Below, piece after piece: positions 1 to 9,469 of a DNA stretch of 64,000 bases (positions are counted from its first letter, which is position 1; each line of letters opens with the position of its first letter). The translations under genes and the position numbers were made by a program. Source of the stretch: JAPOUP01 sp965221405 (lineage in GTDB: Bacteria > Pseudomonadota > Alphaproteobacteria > Rhodobacterales > Rhodobacteraceae); contig CBDCSE010000002.1 in assembly GCA_965221405.1 (NCBI GenBank), positions 310,001 to 374,000 of the forward strand, read 5' to 3'. The notes beneath the pieces are model-generated. The model was not told where the DNA came from. It saw only the letters and a list, made by a program, of their open reading frames with translations, and did no database searches.

Positions 1-1609
1 GCCGGGCCTTGGCCGAGGCCCGGCTGGGCATGGCGTATTTCTGTTCCGTGCCCTTTCTGTGCAGCACGCTGATCTGCAGGGCGTTGAGCTCGCGCCGGAT
101 GACGTCCGGGCTCATGGGGTGGCCGGACAGCGCGAGCCTGTGGCGGAGGTGCTGCAGGCAGCAGAACGCCATGTAGCAGATGGCGATGTGGGCGCGCACC
201 CGGCGTTTCACCCAGTGGAAGACCGGGCGGATGCGGAGATCGTGCTTGTTCACGCGGAAACACGCCTCGATCTCCCATAACCGGCGGTACTGCATGACGA
301 GGAAGCGGGCGTCGGCGTCATCGTGGCCCCAGGCCACGATCCCGCCTATCCCGTCCCACCGCGCCGCTTCGGCGACCTTGTCCCCGTCGATCTCGATCCG
401 GCCCTCGGGGAAGGCGAGGAAACGGGCGTACCCGCGCCCGGCGACCGACGCGGGCCTGTCGCTCCCGGCGAGACGCCTGCGCAGCCGCTCCAGGCCCTGC
501 GCGCGCTGGCGCGCGTCCTTGCGCGCGCGTTTGGGCGACCAGGTGACGATGACCCTGGTCGAGCCCTTCCTGAGGCTCTTGTAGCGCGCGATCGAGGTCG
601 GGAACTCCTTCATCGGCCGCCACGCCACGAAGCCGTCGGGCTCGAGCGCCCGGTTCCGGAACTCCGCGGTCTGGGACCTGAGCCGGGCACCGAGAATGTA
701 CGGGATGCCGCGTTCCTGAAGCAGCCTCTCGTTGTCGGCGCTGATCATGCCGGCGTCGGCCACCACCGTGAAGCGCGCGGCGGGGTAGCGTTCGGCCAGC
801 CCCGCGAGAGAGGAGATCAGGGTGTGGCCCTCGTAGCTGCTGCCCGGGAACAGCTCGTAGCCCAGCGGGATGCCGTCGGGGGTGACCAGAAGGGCGAATA
901 CGACCTGGACGCGGTGGTGCTTGCCGTCCTTGCTGTAGCCCTTGGCGCGCAGGCCGTCCTCCACCTCGCTCTCGAAATACAGCGTCGTGGTGTCGAAGAA
1001 GATGACGCTGACGGGCTCGTCATAGAGCTTGCGGGCCGCCGCGTGGGACTGGCCGCGGATGGCGTCGATCAGGCCGTCGTCGAGAAAGTCCATGGTCCTG
1101 TAGACCTGGTCGAGGTTCAGCGACAGATCGCCATGGCGGTCGAGCTCGCGGACCGTGGCGCGCTTGCTGAGCGGCTGCGCGACGCGCGCGAGGACCATCT
1201 CCTTGAGGATGCGGTTGGAGCTCATGCGCCGCGCGCCCAGCACCCGATCCCACCCCAGGCGGCCGTAAACCTCGCCAAGCGCCTCGCGCAGCCCGACCGA
1301 GATCCGCGCCTCCTCGCGGCATTCGGCCAGGTCGACCCCGAAGGGCCGCGGATCCGCCACCGCCAGACGGGCCTGGGCGATGAGATCGCTGTACTGCTTC
1401 GGCGTCAGCAGGTGAAGCTGGGCCGTCTCCGCCTGCCTCATCTCCTCGATGATCAGCCGCCCGAGGCGGTCGAGCTGGCTGAGCTGCCCGTCGCTCGTCG
1501 CGGTGCCGACATGGCGCACGACCCTCTGGCGCACCCTGTCGCCGTCGCGCACCGACCTGACGACCTGGACGCGGATTCGGTCTCCGCTCTTCTTGTGGCG
1601 AACGAACAT
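1..1609 (-). CDS. IS1634-family transposase (partial at window edge)
   Basis: The complement is open from an ATG at 1609 to base 1 with no stop, so at least 536 residues lie here and the 3' end is outside the window. The protein starts MFVRHKKSGDRIRVQ and carries the DDE-type block DTTTLYFE near residue 200. Further on are VVADAGMISADN and, near the C-terminus, RRLWEIEACFRVNKHDLRIRP followed by VFHWVKRRVRAHI. This layout (N-terminal strand-rich segment, RNase-H-like DDE core, C-terminal helix with E) matches IS1634-family transposases. It cuts and pastes the insertion sequence. No frameshift is visible, so unlike most IS genes here it may be active. I could not find convincing terminal inverted repeats on the upstream side (1610-1700). 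Confidence 0.85.
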   Translation of the reverse strand, partial: MFVRHKKSGDRIRVQVVRSVRDGDRVRQRVVRHVGTATSDGQLSQLDRLGRLIIEEMRQAETAQLHLLTPKQYSDLIAQARLAVADPRPFGVDLAECREEARISVGLREALGEVYGRLGWDRVLGARRMSSNRILKEMVLARVAQPLSKRATVRELDRHGDLSLNLDQVYRTMDFLDDGLIDAIRGQSHAAARKLYDEPVSVIFFDTTTLYFESEVEDGLRAKGYSKDGKHHRVQVVFALLVTPDGIPLGYELFPGSSYEGHTLISSLAGLAERYPAARFTVVADAGMISADNERLLQERGIPYILGARLRSQTAEFRNRALEPDGFVAWRPMKEFPTSIARYKSLRKGSTRVIVTWSPKRARKDARQRAQGLERLRRRLAGSDRPASVAGRGYARFLAFPEGRIEIDGDKVAEAARWDGIGGIVAWGHDDADARFLVMQYRRLWEIEACFRVNKHDLRIRPVFHWVKRRVRAHIAICYMAFCCLQHLRHRLALSGHPMSPDVIRRELNALQISVLHRKGTEQKYAMPSRASAKAR

Positions 1610-1944
1610 GCCGGAAGTATGGACCGGACGGGCCGGAGGGTCAAGCGGAATATACCCCGTGGGCACTACATCGCCGTCCCGGGGAATCGAGACCCAATGG
1701 ACCACAAATACAGTCAGTTACGCACCGCCAGAATCCGGCAATGTAGGAAGTCAAGAGCATGGTCTCAAGAGACGCCATTTCCTGCCGCTCCCGAAGCCCG
1801 AGGATCCAAGGACCATTGAATGTCCCCCGTAATTCAGCACGGATCATGGGCGGTCGTTCCGGACGACACCCCGCCACGCCCGGAAGCGAGACAGGTAATT
1901 TCTTCTGGACAGCCCAACAGGCATTGCGGTATGGCTGACGACGT
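1610..1944. other. Gene-free spacer between IS and tRNA
   Basis: These 335 bases hold the upstream flank of the IS1634 transposase and the tRNA promoter region. Several short open frames cross it but none has a ribosome site or a recognisable protein. I see no clear inverted repeat marking the IS end. Confidence 0.5.
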
Positions 1945-2019
1945 TCCGGCGTAGCTCAGCGGTAGAGCAGTTGACTGTTAATCAATTGGTCGTAGGTTCG
2001 ATCCCTACCGCCGGAGCCA
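1945..2019 (+). tRNA. tRNA-Asn (GTT)
   Basis: The segment folds as a cloverleaf. The acceptor arm TCCGGCG (1945-1951) pairs with CGCCGGA (2009-2015), followed by discriminator G and an encoded CCA (2017-2019). The D arm contains GCTCAGCGGTAGAGC. The anticodon arm GTTGA/TCAAT closes the loop CTGTTAA with anticodon GTT. The T arm contains GGTTCGATCCC. It decodes AAC/AAU. The genomically encoded CCA is seen directly. It is the only tRNA I found in the window, and it stands next to an insertion sequence. Confidence 0.97.
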
Positions 2020-2340
2020 CCTCAACCGAAAACCAATGCACATAGCCTCCTCAAGACATCCATGGGCTTTCTGACGGAGTCCGTTACCCATAATGTCCGA
2101 TACCACGGAATTTATTGGCACCATGAAATGTCCCACCACCCCGGGAGCGGGCGGCTGGATCCGGGTCAGCCCTAAATTCGGGGCTTGCCAGTTCGTCTTT
2201 CTCCACTTGCCAAGTCAGTCCGATCCTGCGACTCTCGGATAACCTATACTATGGGGTTTCGGGATGCGCTCCCAGCGAAAGACCACGACGTTCGGCTTCG
2301 CGGAAACCCCGTGCGCCCATGCGGATCGGGAACGACCGCT
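2020..2340. other. Gene-free leader upstream of the metal ATPase
   Basis: About 320 bases between the tRNA and the ATPase start. Open frame continues upstream of the ATPase to 2185, but that part encodes nothing resembling an HMA domain. I looked for a CueR/CopY-type operator and saw no convincing dyad. Confidence 0.4.
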
Positions 2341-4788
2341 ATGGTGACCACCAAACACAGACTCTCATTGCAGCTCGAACGGATGCACTGCGCCTCGTGC
2401 GTTGGCCACGTTGAGCATGCCCTTGCCTCGGTACCGGGAGTATCAAACATTTCCGCGAACCTGGCGACCGGATCGGCCCAGATCGAATATGAGTGCAGCG
2501 CGGCGGTCCCCTCTGTCGTCTCGGCCCTTCAGGCTTCGGGTTATCCCGCCAAAACCTCGCAGGCAAAGATAAGGATCAATGAGATCGAATGCGCCCGTCA
2601 CGCAGGTGAGGTCGAGCGCTTCCTGACCGCATCTCCGGGCATCATTGAAGCCACCATCGACCCGGCGTCGGGAACCGCCAACATACGCTTTCTTTCCGGC
2701 GCGACCACCCCCGCGAAACTGGTACGGGCGGTGACCGCTCTCGGATATCCAGCAAATGCGGAAAATCCTGACACGGGAATCGATGGTCTCCGGGCAAGGG
2801 AACGCACGCGCTCCGGCCGATCCACCCTGCTCGCCGTCTTTCTGGCGATGCCGGTATTCGCCCTGGAGATGGGGGGGCATCTCATCCCCGGAGGCCACGA
2901 AATCATCGCCGGAAACATAGGCCCGCAGCGGAGCCGATATCTGCAGTTCGCACTCGCCACTCTCGCGCTGTTCGGCCCGGGTCTCCAGTTCTTCACCCGA
3001 GGCGTTCCGGCTCTGGCCAGGGGGCGGCCCGAAATGGACTCGCTCATCGCTCTCGGCACCTCAGCCGCCTACTGCTATTCGACCGTCGCAACCTTCGCGC
3101 CGCAGCTATTTCCGCCCGGCACCGATAGCGTCTACTTCGAGTCGACCGTCGTCATCGTGGCTCTTGTACTCCTCGGCCGCTGGCTGGAGGCACGTGCCAG
3201 ACATCAGGCCGGGAACGCGATTGAAAGACTGATCGGCCTACGGCCCGGGACCGCGCGCGTCGAACGTGGCGGCGCGGTTAAGGTAGTCCCTATCGATGAG
3301 ATCATGACAGGCGACGTGGTCGCCGTAGGTCCCGGAGAGCGGATCCCGGTCGACGGCAGGGTGATTTCAGGCAATTCATTCGTCGATGAGAGCATGATCT
3401 CCGGCGAGCCGTCACCGGTCGGCAAATCCCGAAACGACAATGTCGTTGGCGGCACGCTGAATGGTAGCGGTGCGCTGCGGTTTGAGACCACGGCGGTCGG
3501 CCGGGAGACCATCCTGGCGCAGATCGTGGACTTGGTGGAGCGGGCTCAGGCAACCAGGCTGCCGGTTGAGGCGCTGATCAACCGTATCACGGCCAGGTTC
3601 GTTCCCGCGGTCATCGCGGTTTCGGTGCTTACGGTTGTCTGCTGGCTGGCGTTCGGTCCCGATCCGGCGCTCGGTTCCGCTATGGTCGCGGGCGTTTCGG
3701 TTCTGATCATCGCGTGCCCATGTGCGATGGGACTTGCCACACCGACCTCCATCATGGCCGGCACCGGACGCGCCGCGGAACTGGGCGTGCTCTTTCGCCG
3801 CGGAGACGCAATGGAAGCGCTCCATGACGTAAGGGCAATCGCAATGGACAAAACGGGCACCCTAACCGAGGGACAGCCGGAACTGGCGGACCTGAGGCCG
3901 ATCGATGGCTTCGGGTGGGAAGGAATCCTGCGTTTGGCGGCCGCGGTCGAGACCGAGTCAGAACACCCGATCGCAAAGGCCATCGTCCGGGCCGCCGAAA
4001 CCAAGCGCCTGACCCTGCCTGCCGCCTCGCGATTCGATTCCAGTCCGGGACTTGGCGTTACCGCAACAGCTGAAGGCCATACGGTAATGATCGGCGCGGA
4101 AAAATTCATCGCTGAGGCGGGCGTTGACACGACGGCACCGCGCTCGGTCGGAGAGGAATTTGGCCAAAATGGACACACCGCCGTATTTGTCGCCGTCGAC
4201 GGCAAGGTCGCTGCGGTGCTTGCGATCACCGATCCGGTCAAGCCCTCCGTCCCTGACGTAACCGCCAGATTACGGGCACTGGGCATGCAACTCACAATGG
4301 TAACCGGAGACAACGAAGGGGCCGCAAAGGCCGTGGCCGCCCAGATCGGCATCGATCGGACCATAGCCGGTGCTTTACCGGATGAAAAAGTCTCGGCGTT
4401 GAAGGCAATGAGATCGGGCGGGAGGCGTGTGGCTTTCATCGGGGATGGCATCAACGACGCTCCCGCACTCGCCGAAGCGGACGTTGGAATCGCCATCGGT
4501 TCCGGAACCGATATAGCGATCGAAGCGGCGGATGTCGTCTTGATGTCTGATGACCTGCACGGAATCCTGACGGCGCTCGAGTTGAGCCGACGCACCATGC
4601 GCAACATTCGGCAGAACCTGTTCTGGGCGTTCGGTTACAACACGCTATTGATCCCCGTGGCCGCGGGCATATTCTATCCCGTCACTGGCCTGACGCTGTC
4701 GCCGATGCTGGCAGCCGCAGCAATGTCATTGTCGAGCGTCTTCGTGGTCTCTAACGCAATGCGTCTGCGATGGGTCGCGCCCAGGTAG
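2341..4788 (+). CDS. copA: Heavy-metal translocating P-type ATPase, copper (P1B-1) type
   Basis: An 815-residue inner-membrane pump that most likely exports Cu(I) at the cost of ATP. The N-terminus has an HMA domain with MHCASC (residues 15-20). A second HMA-like repeat follows in which the metal-binding CxxC is replaced by CARH. The membrane metal site is CPC (459-461), the phosphorylated Asp is in DKTGT (D503), the SEHP motif marks the nucleotide domain (His about 542) and GDGINDAP lies at about 701. I chose the ATG at 2341 because it directly precedes the HMA domain; the frame is open from 2185 but the added residues look unrelated. It stands alone, convergent with the TRAP operon, with no visible copper regulator beside it. 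The CPC plus MxCxxC set points to copper rather than zinc, by family knowledge. Confidence 0.93.
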   Translation: MVTTKHRLSLQLERMHCASCVGHVEHALASVPGVSNISANLATGSAQIEYECSAAVPSVVSALQASGYPAKTSQAKIRINEIECARHAGEVERFLTASPGIIEATIDPASGTANIRFLSGATTPAKLVRAVTALGYPANAENPDTGIDGLRARERTRSGRSTLLAVFLAMPVFALEMGGHLIPGGHEIIAGNIGPQRSRYLQFALATLALFGPGLQFFTRGVPALARGRPEMDSLIALGTSAAYCYSTVATFAPQLFPPGTDSVYFESTVVIVALVLLGRWLEARARHQAGNAIERLIGLRPGTARVERGGAVKVVPIDEIMTGDVVAVGPGERIPVDGRVISGNSFVDESMISGEPSPVGKSRNDNVVGGTLNGSGALRFETTAVGRETILAQIVDLVERAQATRLPVEALINRITARFVPAVIAVSVLTVVCWLAFGPDPALGSAMVAGVSVLIIACPCAMGLATPTSIMAGTGRAAELGVLFRRGDAMEALHDVRAIAMDKTGTLTEGQPELADLRPIDGFGWEGILRLAAAVETESEHPIAKAIVRAAETKRLTLPAASRFDSSPGLGVTATAEGHTVMIGAEKFIAEAGVDTTAPRSVGEEFGQNGHTAVFVAVDGKVAAVLAITDPVKPSVPDVTARLRALGMQLTMVTGDNEGAAKAVAAQIGIDRTIAGALPDEKVSALKAMRSGGRRVAFIGDGINDAPALAEADVGIAIGSGTDIAIEAADVVLMSDDLHGILTALELSRRTMRNIRQNLFWAFGYNTLLIPVAAGIFYPVTGLTLSPMLAAAAMSLSSVFVVSNAMRLRWVAPR

Positions 4789-4918
4789 ACCGAGCCTTAT
4801 CGGGGACCGTTCGACCGGAGAAAGCCCGCAAGCCTCGCGGCGATCTGATGCGCGGGTCAGCTTTCGATACTCCAATGGATACCTGTTATCACTCGGCATC
4901 ACTTCAGCTCACCTTCCG

Positions 4919-6232
4919 TCACATGGAATTCGGCAGAAACAGCACCAGGGACGGAACCAGAACCAGCAGTGCGAGGCGTAGGATGTCGACAGCCCAGAAA
5001 GGCGTCACGCCCCTGAAGATCGTCGCCGTCGAAACGTCACCCACCACACCTTTCAGCACGAAAACGTTCAGGCCAACGGGTGGCGTGATCAGACTGATTT
5101 CGGTGACCACGACAACAACGATCCCGAACCAAACCGGGTCAAAACCCAGCCCGATGACTAGCGGAAAGAAGATCGGAACGGTCAGCAGCAGCATCGACAG
5201 GCTTTCGAACACGCAACCCAGCGCCACATAGACCAGAAGGATCATCGCCATCACCGCCATTGGCGCGAGACCGGCTCCAGTAACCATGTCCTGGAGCGCT
5301 TCTGGCAGCCCCGCCAGATTCACGAAATTCGAGAACACCCACGCGCCGATCAGCACCGCGAAGAGCGCCGCCGTGGTCTGGGTCGCTTCCACGAGCACCT
5401 GCACGGTACCACTCAGGTTAAGCGTCCCCCGGAACAGCGCGATCAGAAACGCGCCGGCCGCGCCCATTCCCGCAGCCTCCGTGGGCGAAAACGTCAGGTT
5501 CAGGGGCCACACGTCAAGCACCCCATACAGACCTCCGATCACAAGAAAGAAGAGCAGCAGCACAGCCCAGACGTCCCGTAGCGCCACCATGCGCTCGCCC
5601 CATCGGGTTCGTTCGCCCGCCGGACCCGCGTCCGGGGCGCGGGCGACGGTCCATTGCACGGCGAGCAGGTAGAACGCCACACCCAGAAGTCCCGGCACGA
5701 TGCCGGCTACAAACAACTTGCCGATCGAGGTCTCTGTAAGCAGTCCGTAAATCACGAGGATCACCGAAGGGGGAATCAGGATTCCCAGAGTGCCCCCGGC
5801 CGCGATCGACGCGGTCGAGAGCCTGTCGTTGTAACCGTATTTCCGCATCTGCGGCATCGCCACTTTCGACATCGTGGCCGCAGTCGCCAGGGAGCTGCCG
5901 CAGATTGCCGAAAACCCCGCGCAGGCGCAGATCGTCGCCATGGCCAACCCACCCCGCAGATGGCCAAGGAACGCGTAGCTGGCCTGATAGAGTTCCCGGC
6001 TCAGGCCGCCCTTGGAAACGAAGAGACCCATCAGGATGAACAGGGGAACGACGGACAGCCCATAATTCTGCGCCGTATCGATAACCAGTCGGCCGACCAT
6101 GGAGATTGAGGCGCGGAATCCCCTCAGCTCAGCGTAACCGACAAACCCCACCACGCCCATCGCGATGGCAATCGGCATCCGCAGGAACACGAGCGCGAGA
6201 ACGGCGACGAAGCCCAGGATCGAAATCAGCAT
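4919..6232 (-). CDS. dctM: TRAP transporter large permease subunit (DctM type)
   Basis: A 437-residue polytopic inner-membrane protein, the large (12-13 helix) translocating subunit of a tripartite ATP-independent periplasmic transporter. It starts MLISILGFVAVLALVF and has the family's glycine-rich amphipathic stretches, for example GGTLGILIPPSVILVIYG near residues 145-160 and TEISLITPPVGLNVFV near the C-terminus. The start overlaps the end of the small permease gene by 7 bases, so the two are translationally coupled. It uses the ion gradient to import an organic acid bound by the DctP protein encoded upstream. The substrate cannot be told from sequence. Length and topology are normal and nothing looks broken. 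Confidence 0.93.
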   Translation of the reverse strand: MLISILGFVAVLALVFLRMPIAIAMGVVGFVGYAELRGFRASISMVGRLVIDTAQNYGLSVVPLFILMGLFVSKGGLSRELYQASYAFLGHLRGGLAMATICACAGFSAICGSSLATAATMSKVAMPQMRKYGYNDRLSTASIAAGGTLGILIPPSVILVIYGLLTETSIGKLFVAGIVPGLLGVAFYLLAVQWTVARAPDAGPAGERTRWGERMVALRDVWAVLLLFFLVIGGLYGVLDVWPLNLTFSPTEAAGMGAAGAFLIALFRGTLNLSGTVQVLVEATQTTAALFAVLIGAWVFSNFVNLAGLPEALQDMVTGAGLAPMAVMAMILLVYVALGCVFESLSMLLLTVPIFFPLVIGLGFDPVWFGIVVVVVTEISLITPPVGLNVFVLKGVVGDVSTATIFRGVTPFWAVDILRLALLVLVPSLVLFLPNSM

Positions 6233-6777
6233 CGGCCCTGCAACTTTGACGGAAAGAACAGGCGTGTCAGACCTCGGGCGAAAAACACCACGGCCGTAAT
6301 AGATGTGAAGGCGGCGATGAACCAGCCGACGACAAACTGGGGGAATCCAAGATATTCGGTCACGTCACCGAAATCCCTTGCGCGCTCCGCGAGATCCCAT
6401 ACACGCTTGGCCGGCCATAGCAGAATCGCGCCGCAGAGCAGGTCGATCACGAGATCCCGAACCCGTGCCGCACGGCGGGCGAAAAGCGGGTCCATCAAGT
6501 CCACGACGATGTGCCCGCCGTTCCAGGATACCATAGGAAGCGCGGCGAACACGATGATCGCCATGCACAGCCGGGTGAGTTCAGTGGCGCTCTCAATGGG
6601 ATCGTTGGCAACCGACCGCAGAATGACATCCATGAATGTCATGGCCATCAGCACGAACAGCGTCGACGCCGCCAGCCAGGTGGGGAGCATCACGACCCAA
6701 CCCAAAGCACGATCCAAGGTGGCGGATTTCCGCGCCGGTACAGCCCCAATCCCGGGATCATCATATTTTTCGGACAT
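6226..6777 (-). CDS. dctQ: TRAP transporter small permease subunit (DctQ type)
   Basis: A 183-residue membrane protein with four hydrophobic segments (around residues 30-50, 70-90, 110-125 and 150-170), the usual shape of the TRAP small permease. It contains the characteristic WNGGHIVVDLM block after the second helix. It partners the large permease in the inner membrane. The gene lies between the binding-protein gene (75 bases upstream) and dctM, which it overlaps by 7 bases, giving the normal dctP-dctQ-dctM order. Confidence 0.9.
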   Translation of the reverse strand: MSEKYDDPGIGAVPARKSATLDRALGWVVMLPTWLAASTLFVLMAMTFMDVILRSVANDPIESATELTRLCMAIIVFAALPMVSWNGGHIVVDLMDPLFARRAARVRDLVIDLLCGAILLWPAKRVWDLAERARDFGDVTEYLGFPQFVVGWFIAAFTSITAVVFFARGLTRLFFPSKLQGRC

Positions 6778-6851
6778 TTTGATAACTCGCCGTCAACCGG
6801 AGAACGGCCGAACCATCCACGCCGATCCGACCGTCCAACCTCGGTATGGGC

Positions 6852-7865
6852 TCAGTTCGCGTCCATCTGCTCCTGAATGTATGCCTGCGCCGCCGCAGCA
6901 TCGACCCCAAGAGCGGACACTTCGGCCAGCACATCGGCGATGATCGGGCCGGTCAGCTCATTCCATCTGGCGGCATCCGCAGCGCTCGCTTCCGTCAATG
7001 AATTGTCGGAGTTGTCCATCAGCGCCTGATGGCCGACCTTGTCAATGGCATCCCACATTCGACCGGCCTGCCGCGAGGCGGCCTCGCCGAAAACACCCTC
7101 CAGTGCCGCCTGATCAGCGTCGCTCAGGCCTTCGAATGTATCGCTGTTCATAATCAGGGCGAAGGATCCACGATAGAATCCACCGGGGACGCGGTAGGTG
7201 TGCTTGGCAACTTCATACAGCTTGAAGCTCGCCTTGCCCTCCATTGGCATCATCACTCCATCCGCCGCATTCGACGCCAGCGTCTCATAGACCTTTGGAG
7301 CCGGAACACGGATTCCGGTAGCGCCAAGCGCGGTGCCCACATTGCCCGAGACCCCGCCGCCAAGGCGAAGTTTCATTCCAGAGATCTGGTCCAGCCCCTC
7401 AACCAGGGTGTCCGAGTGCAGCACGCCGGGCCCATGGGTCATCAGACCGATCAGTTTCACGCCCCTATGCTCGTCAGCGGCCTCCAGGTGCCGCTCGTGC
7501 ACCCGCCAATAGGCAACGGACGCGGCTTCGGCATTGCCTTCATAACCCGGAAGCTCGATCATCTTGGTGGCGACGAAACGTCCCGGAGTGTAACCATGGA
7601 ATATCCAGGCGATGTCAGCCGCGCCGTCAAGGATGAGATCGTACTGCGCCGGTGGAGCGGCAAGCCCGTACTTTATCTCGGCCGTTACCCGTCCGTCGGT
7701 CGCCTCCTCGATCCTATCGATCAACTTCGGCCAGTAGATCGCGTTCATTCCGTGGGTCGGCGGGGCCCAGGACGAAATCGTCAGGGTCACGTCGGCCGCA
7801 TGGGACGAGACCGCCGAAACGGCAACTGCCGAAGCGGCGGCAAAGGCTTTCAGGAAGTGTTTCAT
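6852..7865 (-). CDS. dctP: TRAP transporter solute-binding protein (DctP type)
   Basis: A periplasmic binding protein of 337 residues, first gene of the transporter operon. I place the start at the ATG at 7865 rather than the upstream ATG at 7883. It follows a strong GGAGGGAATC ribosome site and opens a clean signal peptide (MKHFLKAFAAASAVAVSAVSSHA, cut before ADVTLTISSW). The mature part has the DctP-family features: the WPKLIDRIEEAT segment near residue 50, the GPGVLHSDTLVEGL region, and the LRLGGGVSGNVGTALGATG segment that includes the conserved substrate-clamping Arg near residue 175. It delivers an organic acid to DctQM. The exact substrate is unknown; carboxylates are the usual ligands. 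Confidence 0.92.
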   Translation of the reverse strand: MKHFLKAFAAASAVAVSAVSSHAADVTLTISSWAPPTHGMNAIYWPKLIDRIEEATDGRVTAEIKYGLAAPPAQYDLILDGAADIAWIFHGYTPGRFVATKMIELPGYEGNAEAASVAYWRVHERHLEAADEHRGVKLIGLMTHGPGVLHSDTLVEGLDQISGMKLRLGGGVSGNVGTALGATGIRVPAPKVYETLASNAADGVMMPMEGKASFKLYEVAKHTYRVPGGFYRGSFALIMNSDTFEGLSDADQAALEGVFGEAASRQAGRMWDAIDKVGHQALMDNSDNSLTEASAADAARWNELTGPIIADVLAEVSALGVDAAAAQAYIQEQMDAN

Positions 7866-8059
7866 GATTCCCTCCTCAATCATTTGACATAACAGAACTC
7901 ACCAATTTTCCGGCGGATGCCAACCCGGTTTTTAGACCAACGGCGGTTCCTCCACCGACCACCCTATTATACCAACATCATTGATGTCCCGGCAATGGTC
8001 CCTGTTGGCCTGTCATGGCAGGGGTTTGGGGTTCAGTTCGGGTTGGTTCAACCTGTCAC

Positions 8060-8552
8060 TTACATGGCAACATGTTTGCCGGGATCAATCTCCAGCAGGT
8101 CAAGGGCGCGGGCCTGCGTCCTGGTGGGCGTCGCCATCAGGGGGAGGATGTGGTCTGGATTGCTGGGCAGCGTGACGGTGTTGAGGGTGAGGGTGACGAG
8201 GTCCGTGCAGCGTCGCGAAGCTGTGGACCGGCATCCCGTCGGGGGTGCGTTTGGTATCGGCCCTGGCTTTGGCGCCGCCGGAGACGTTTGCCGGTTTCAC
8301 CGGTGAGCTGCGTCGCGCCCGTGCGCCCTCCCCGTCATCATCCCCGGACAGGATGGGGGCGAGGCGCCGACTCATGTGCCATTCAATGTAGAGGGCGAGC
8401 ATGCAGGGAAAGACATGTCCACGGACATGGTCGGCGGAATGGACATGGATGGGGCGGACTTTCAGATCACTTCTGGCATGGCGGAATGCCTGCTCCACGC
8501 GGGCGAGGTTCCTGTACGCCCATACGGCGTTGTCGGTCCCGATGGCGGTGGC
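8060..8552 (-). pseudogene. IS1634-family transposase, C-terminal remnant
   Basis: Only the last part of a transposase remains. Reading leftward from about 8540 the frame gives YRNLARVEQAFRHARSDLKV and then RPIHVHSADHVRGHV, the C-terminal DDE-associated block of IS1634-type enzymes. It then shifts frame around 8250. The end is recovered in another frame as ARALDLLEIDPGKHVAM with a stop at 8060. The N-terminal two thirds are missing. At its upstream end the remnant abuts a fragment of an IS630 element, so one insertion has cut the other. Confidence 0.75.
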
Positions 8553-8671
8553 GTCAGGATGCTTCCGGACATGTCATCGCCTGTATTCTGTTCTGACCGC
8601 TCTTTTCCGGGACAGATGGACCGTTCCGCGAATCATGCCAGCCCTTAAGGGCGAATTAATGATTCCGAGTA
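8553..8671 (-). mobile_element. Terminal fragment of an IS630 element
   Basis: This stretch is nearly identical to 15825-15943, the upstream end of the IS630 copy at 14.7-15.9 kb. Both contain GACCGCTCTTTTCCGGGACA, the segment CCAGCCCTTAAGGGCGAATT and the outer end GATTCCGAGTATA. Only the first ten or so codons of the transposase and the terminal repeat are present. It is a truncated second copy of the same insertion sequence. The outer end is at a TA, the usual IS630 target. Confidence 0.75.
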
Positions 8672-8704
8672 TATTTGACTAAAAACATTCCCAGGACCTG
8701 TTGA

Positions 8705-9130
8705 CAGTCATGACGCGACCACCACGTCGGCGACGGGGTGAATCCCCGCCGCGAAGCTCGCGGCGGTCCTGTCACAGCGCGTCGCGATCGTCCGGAACCC
8801 CCTGGCCTTCGGGAAGAAACTTTCCACCAGGTGCCGCCACCCGTACATCTCGGTCACGCGCCCGAGGTGCCGTCCGGTTCCGTTTCGGCGGGATCACCGC
8901 CTCCGCGCCGCGCCCCTCCAGATCCTCCAGTAGCCAGTCGGCGTCAATCGCCCTGTCACCCACCAGCGCCCCGAACGGAAGGCCGTCCAGAAGCTCCGGA
9001 ACCCCCGCCATGTCGTGCGCCTGGCCAGGAAGGACCGTGAAGCGGACCAGGTAGCCGAGCGCGTCCACGACGGCGACGGCCCTGCCCGTAAGGCCAGCTC
9101 CTGGAGCGTCCGGCTTCCTTCCTGCGTCCC
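8705..9130 (-). pseudogene. IS5-family transposase, C-terminal remnant
   Basis: The complement from about 9100 to 8772 encodes GLTGRAVAVVDALGYLVRF, then LPGQAHDMAGVPELLDGLPF, GDRAIDADWLLEDLE and AVIPPKRNRTAPRARDRD. These are the second-Asp and following blocks of an IS5-family DDE transposase. The third catalytic block reads in a shifted frame and the N-terminal half is absent or unrecognisable. I infer a dead 3' fragment. The conserved Tyr in the expected ADRAYDADWL block has changed and several residues have drifted to Arg, Gly and Ala. Confidence 0.7.
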
Positions 9131-9469
9131 CCGCCGGGAGTCCTCGTTTCCCGTGTCATGGCCCGTCTCGTCCCGATGGGCACACTAATGGCATTCCGAT
9201 GGAGTTGCGGCTTGGCGGGTGATATTCTATCGTCACGCGGCCCGTTGGCAGGGCGTGGCTTTTCCGCGTCGACACCTTGTTCCCCGAAAACCGCCTGACA
9301 GGCCACCCGTGATCCGCATGATGGCGTCAGACAAGTGCGGAAGCCTATGGACCGGTGACACGGCTCGCCTACCGGGTCGCCCGGTAGGCGAACCGAACCG
9401 CGCCCCATCAGGAACCGTGGCCGCCCGCGAACCCGGAGGAGAACCTCTCTGCCCCCGCCGTCCTGCGCC
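9131..9469. other. Gene-free stretch with a perfect hairpin
   Basis: No gene is supported here. At about 9366-9390 the sequence CGCCTACCGGG, a 3-base loop and CCCGGTAGGCG form a perfect 11-bp stem. It lacks a T-run, so it is not a typical Rho-independent terminator. It lies between the IS5 remnant and the end of the Calx-beta gene. Confidence 0.5.

Noticed and set aside
323..1819. 498-codon open frame on the plus strand
   Set aside because: It is the antisense shadow of the IS1634 transposase; the protein is Arg/Ala/Pro-rich with no motif, while the complement encodes a clear transposase.
3546..4607. 353-codon open frame opposite the copper ATPase
   Set aside because: Antisense to a gene with all P-type ATPase motifs; Ser/Ala/Pro-rich with no ribosome site.
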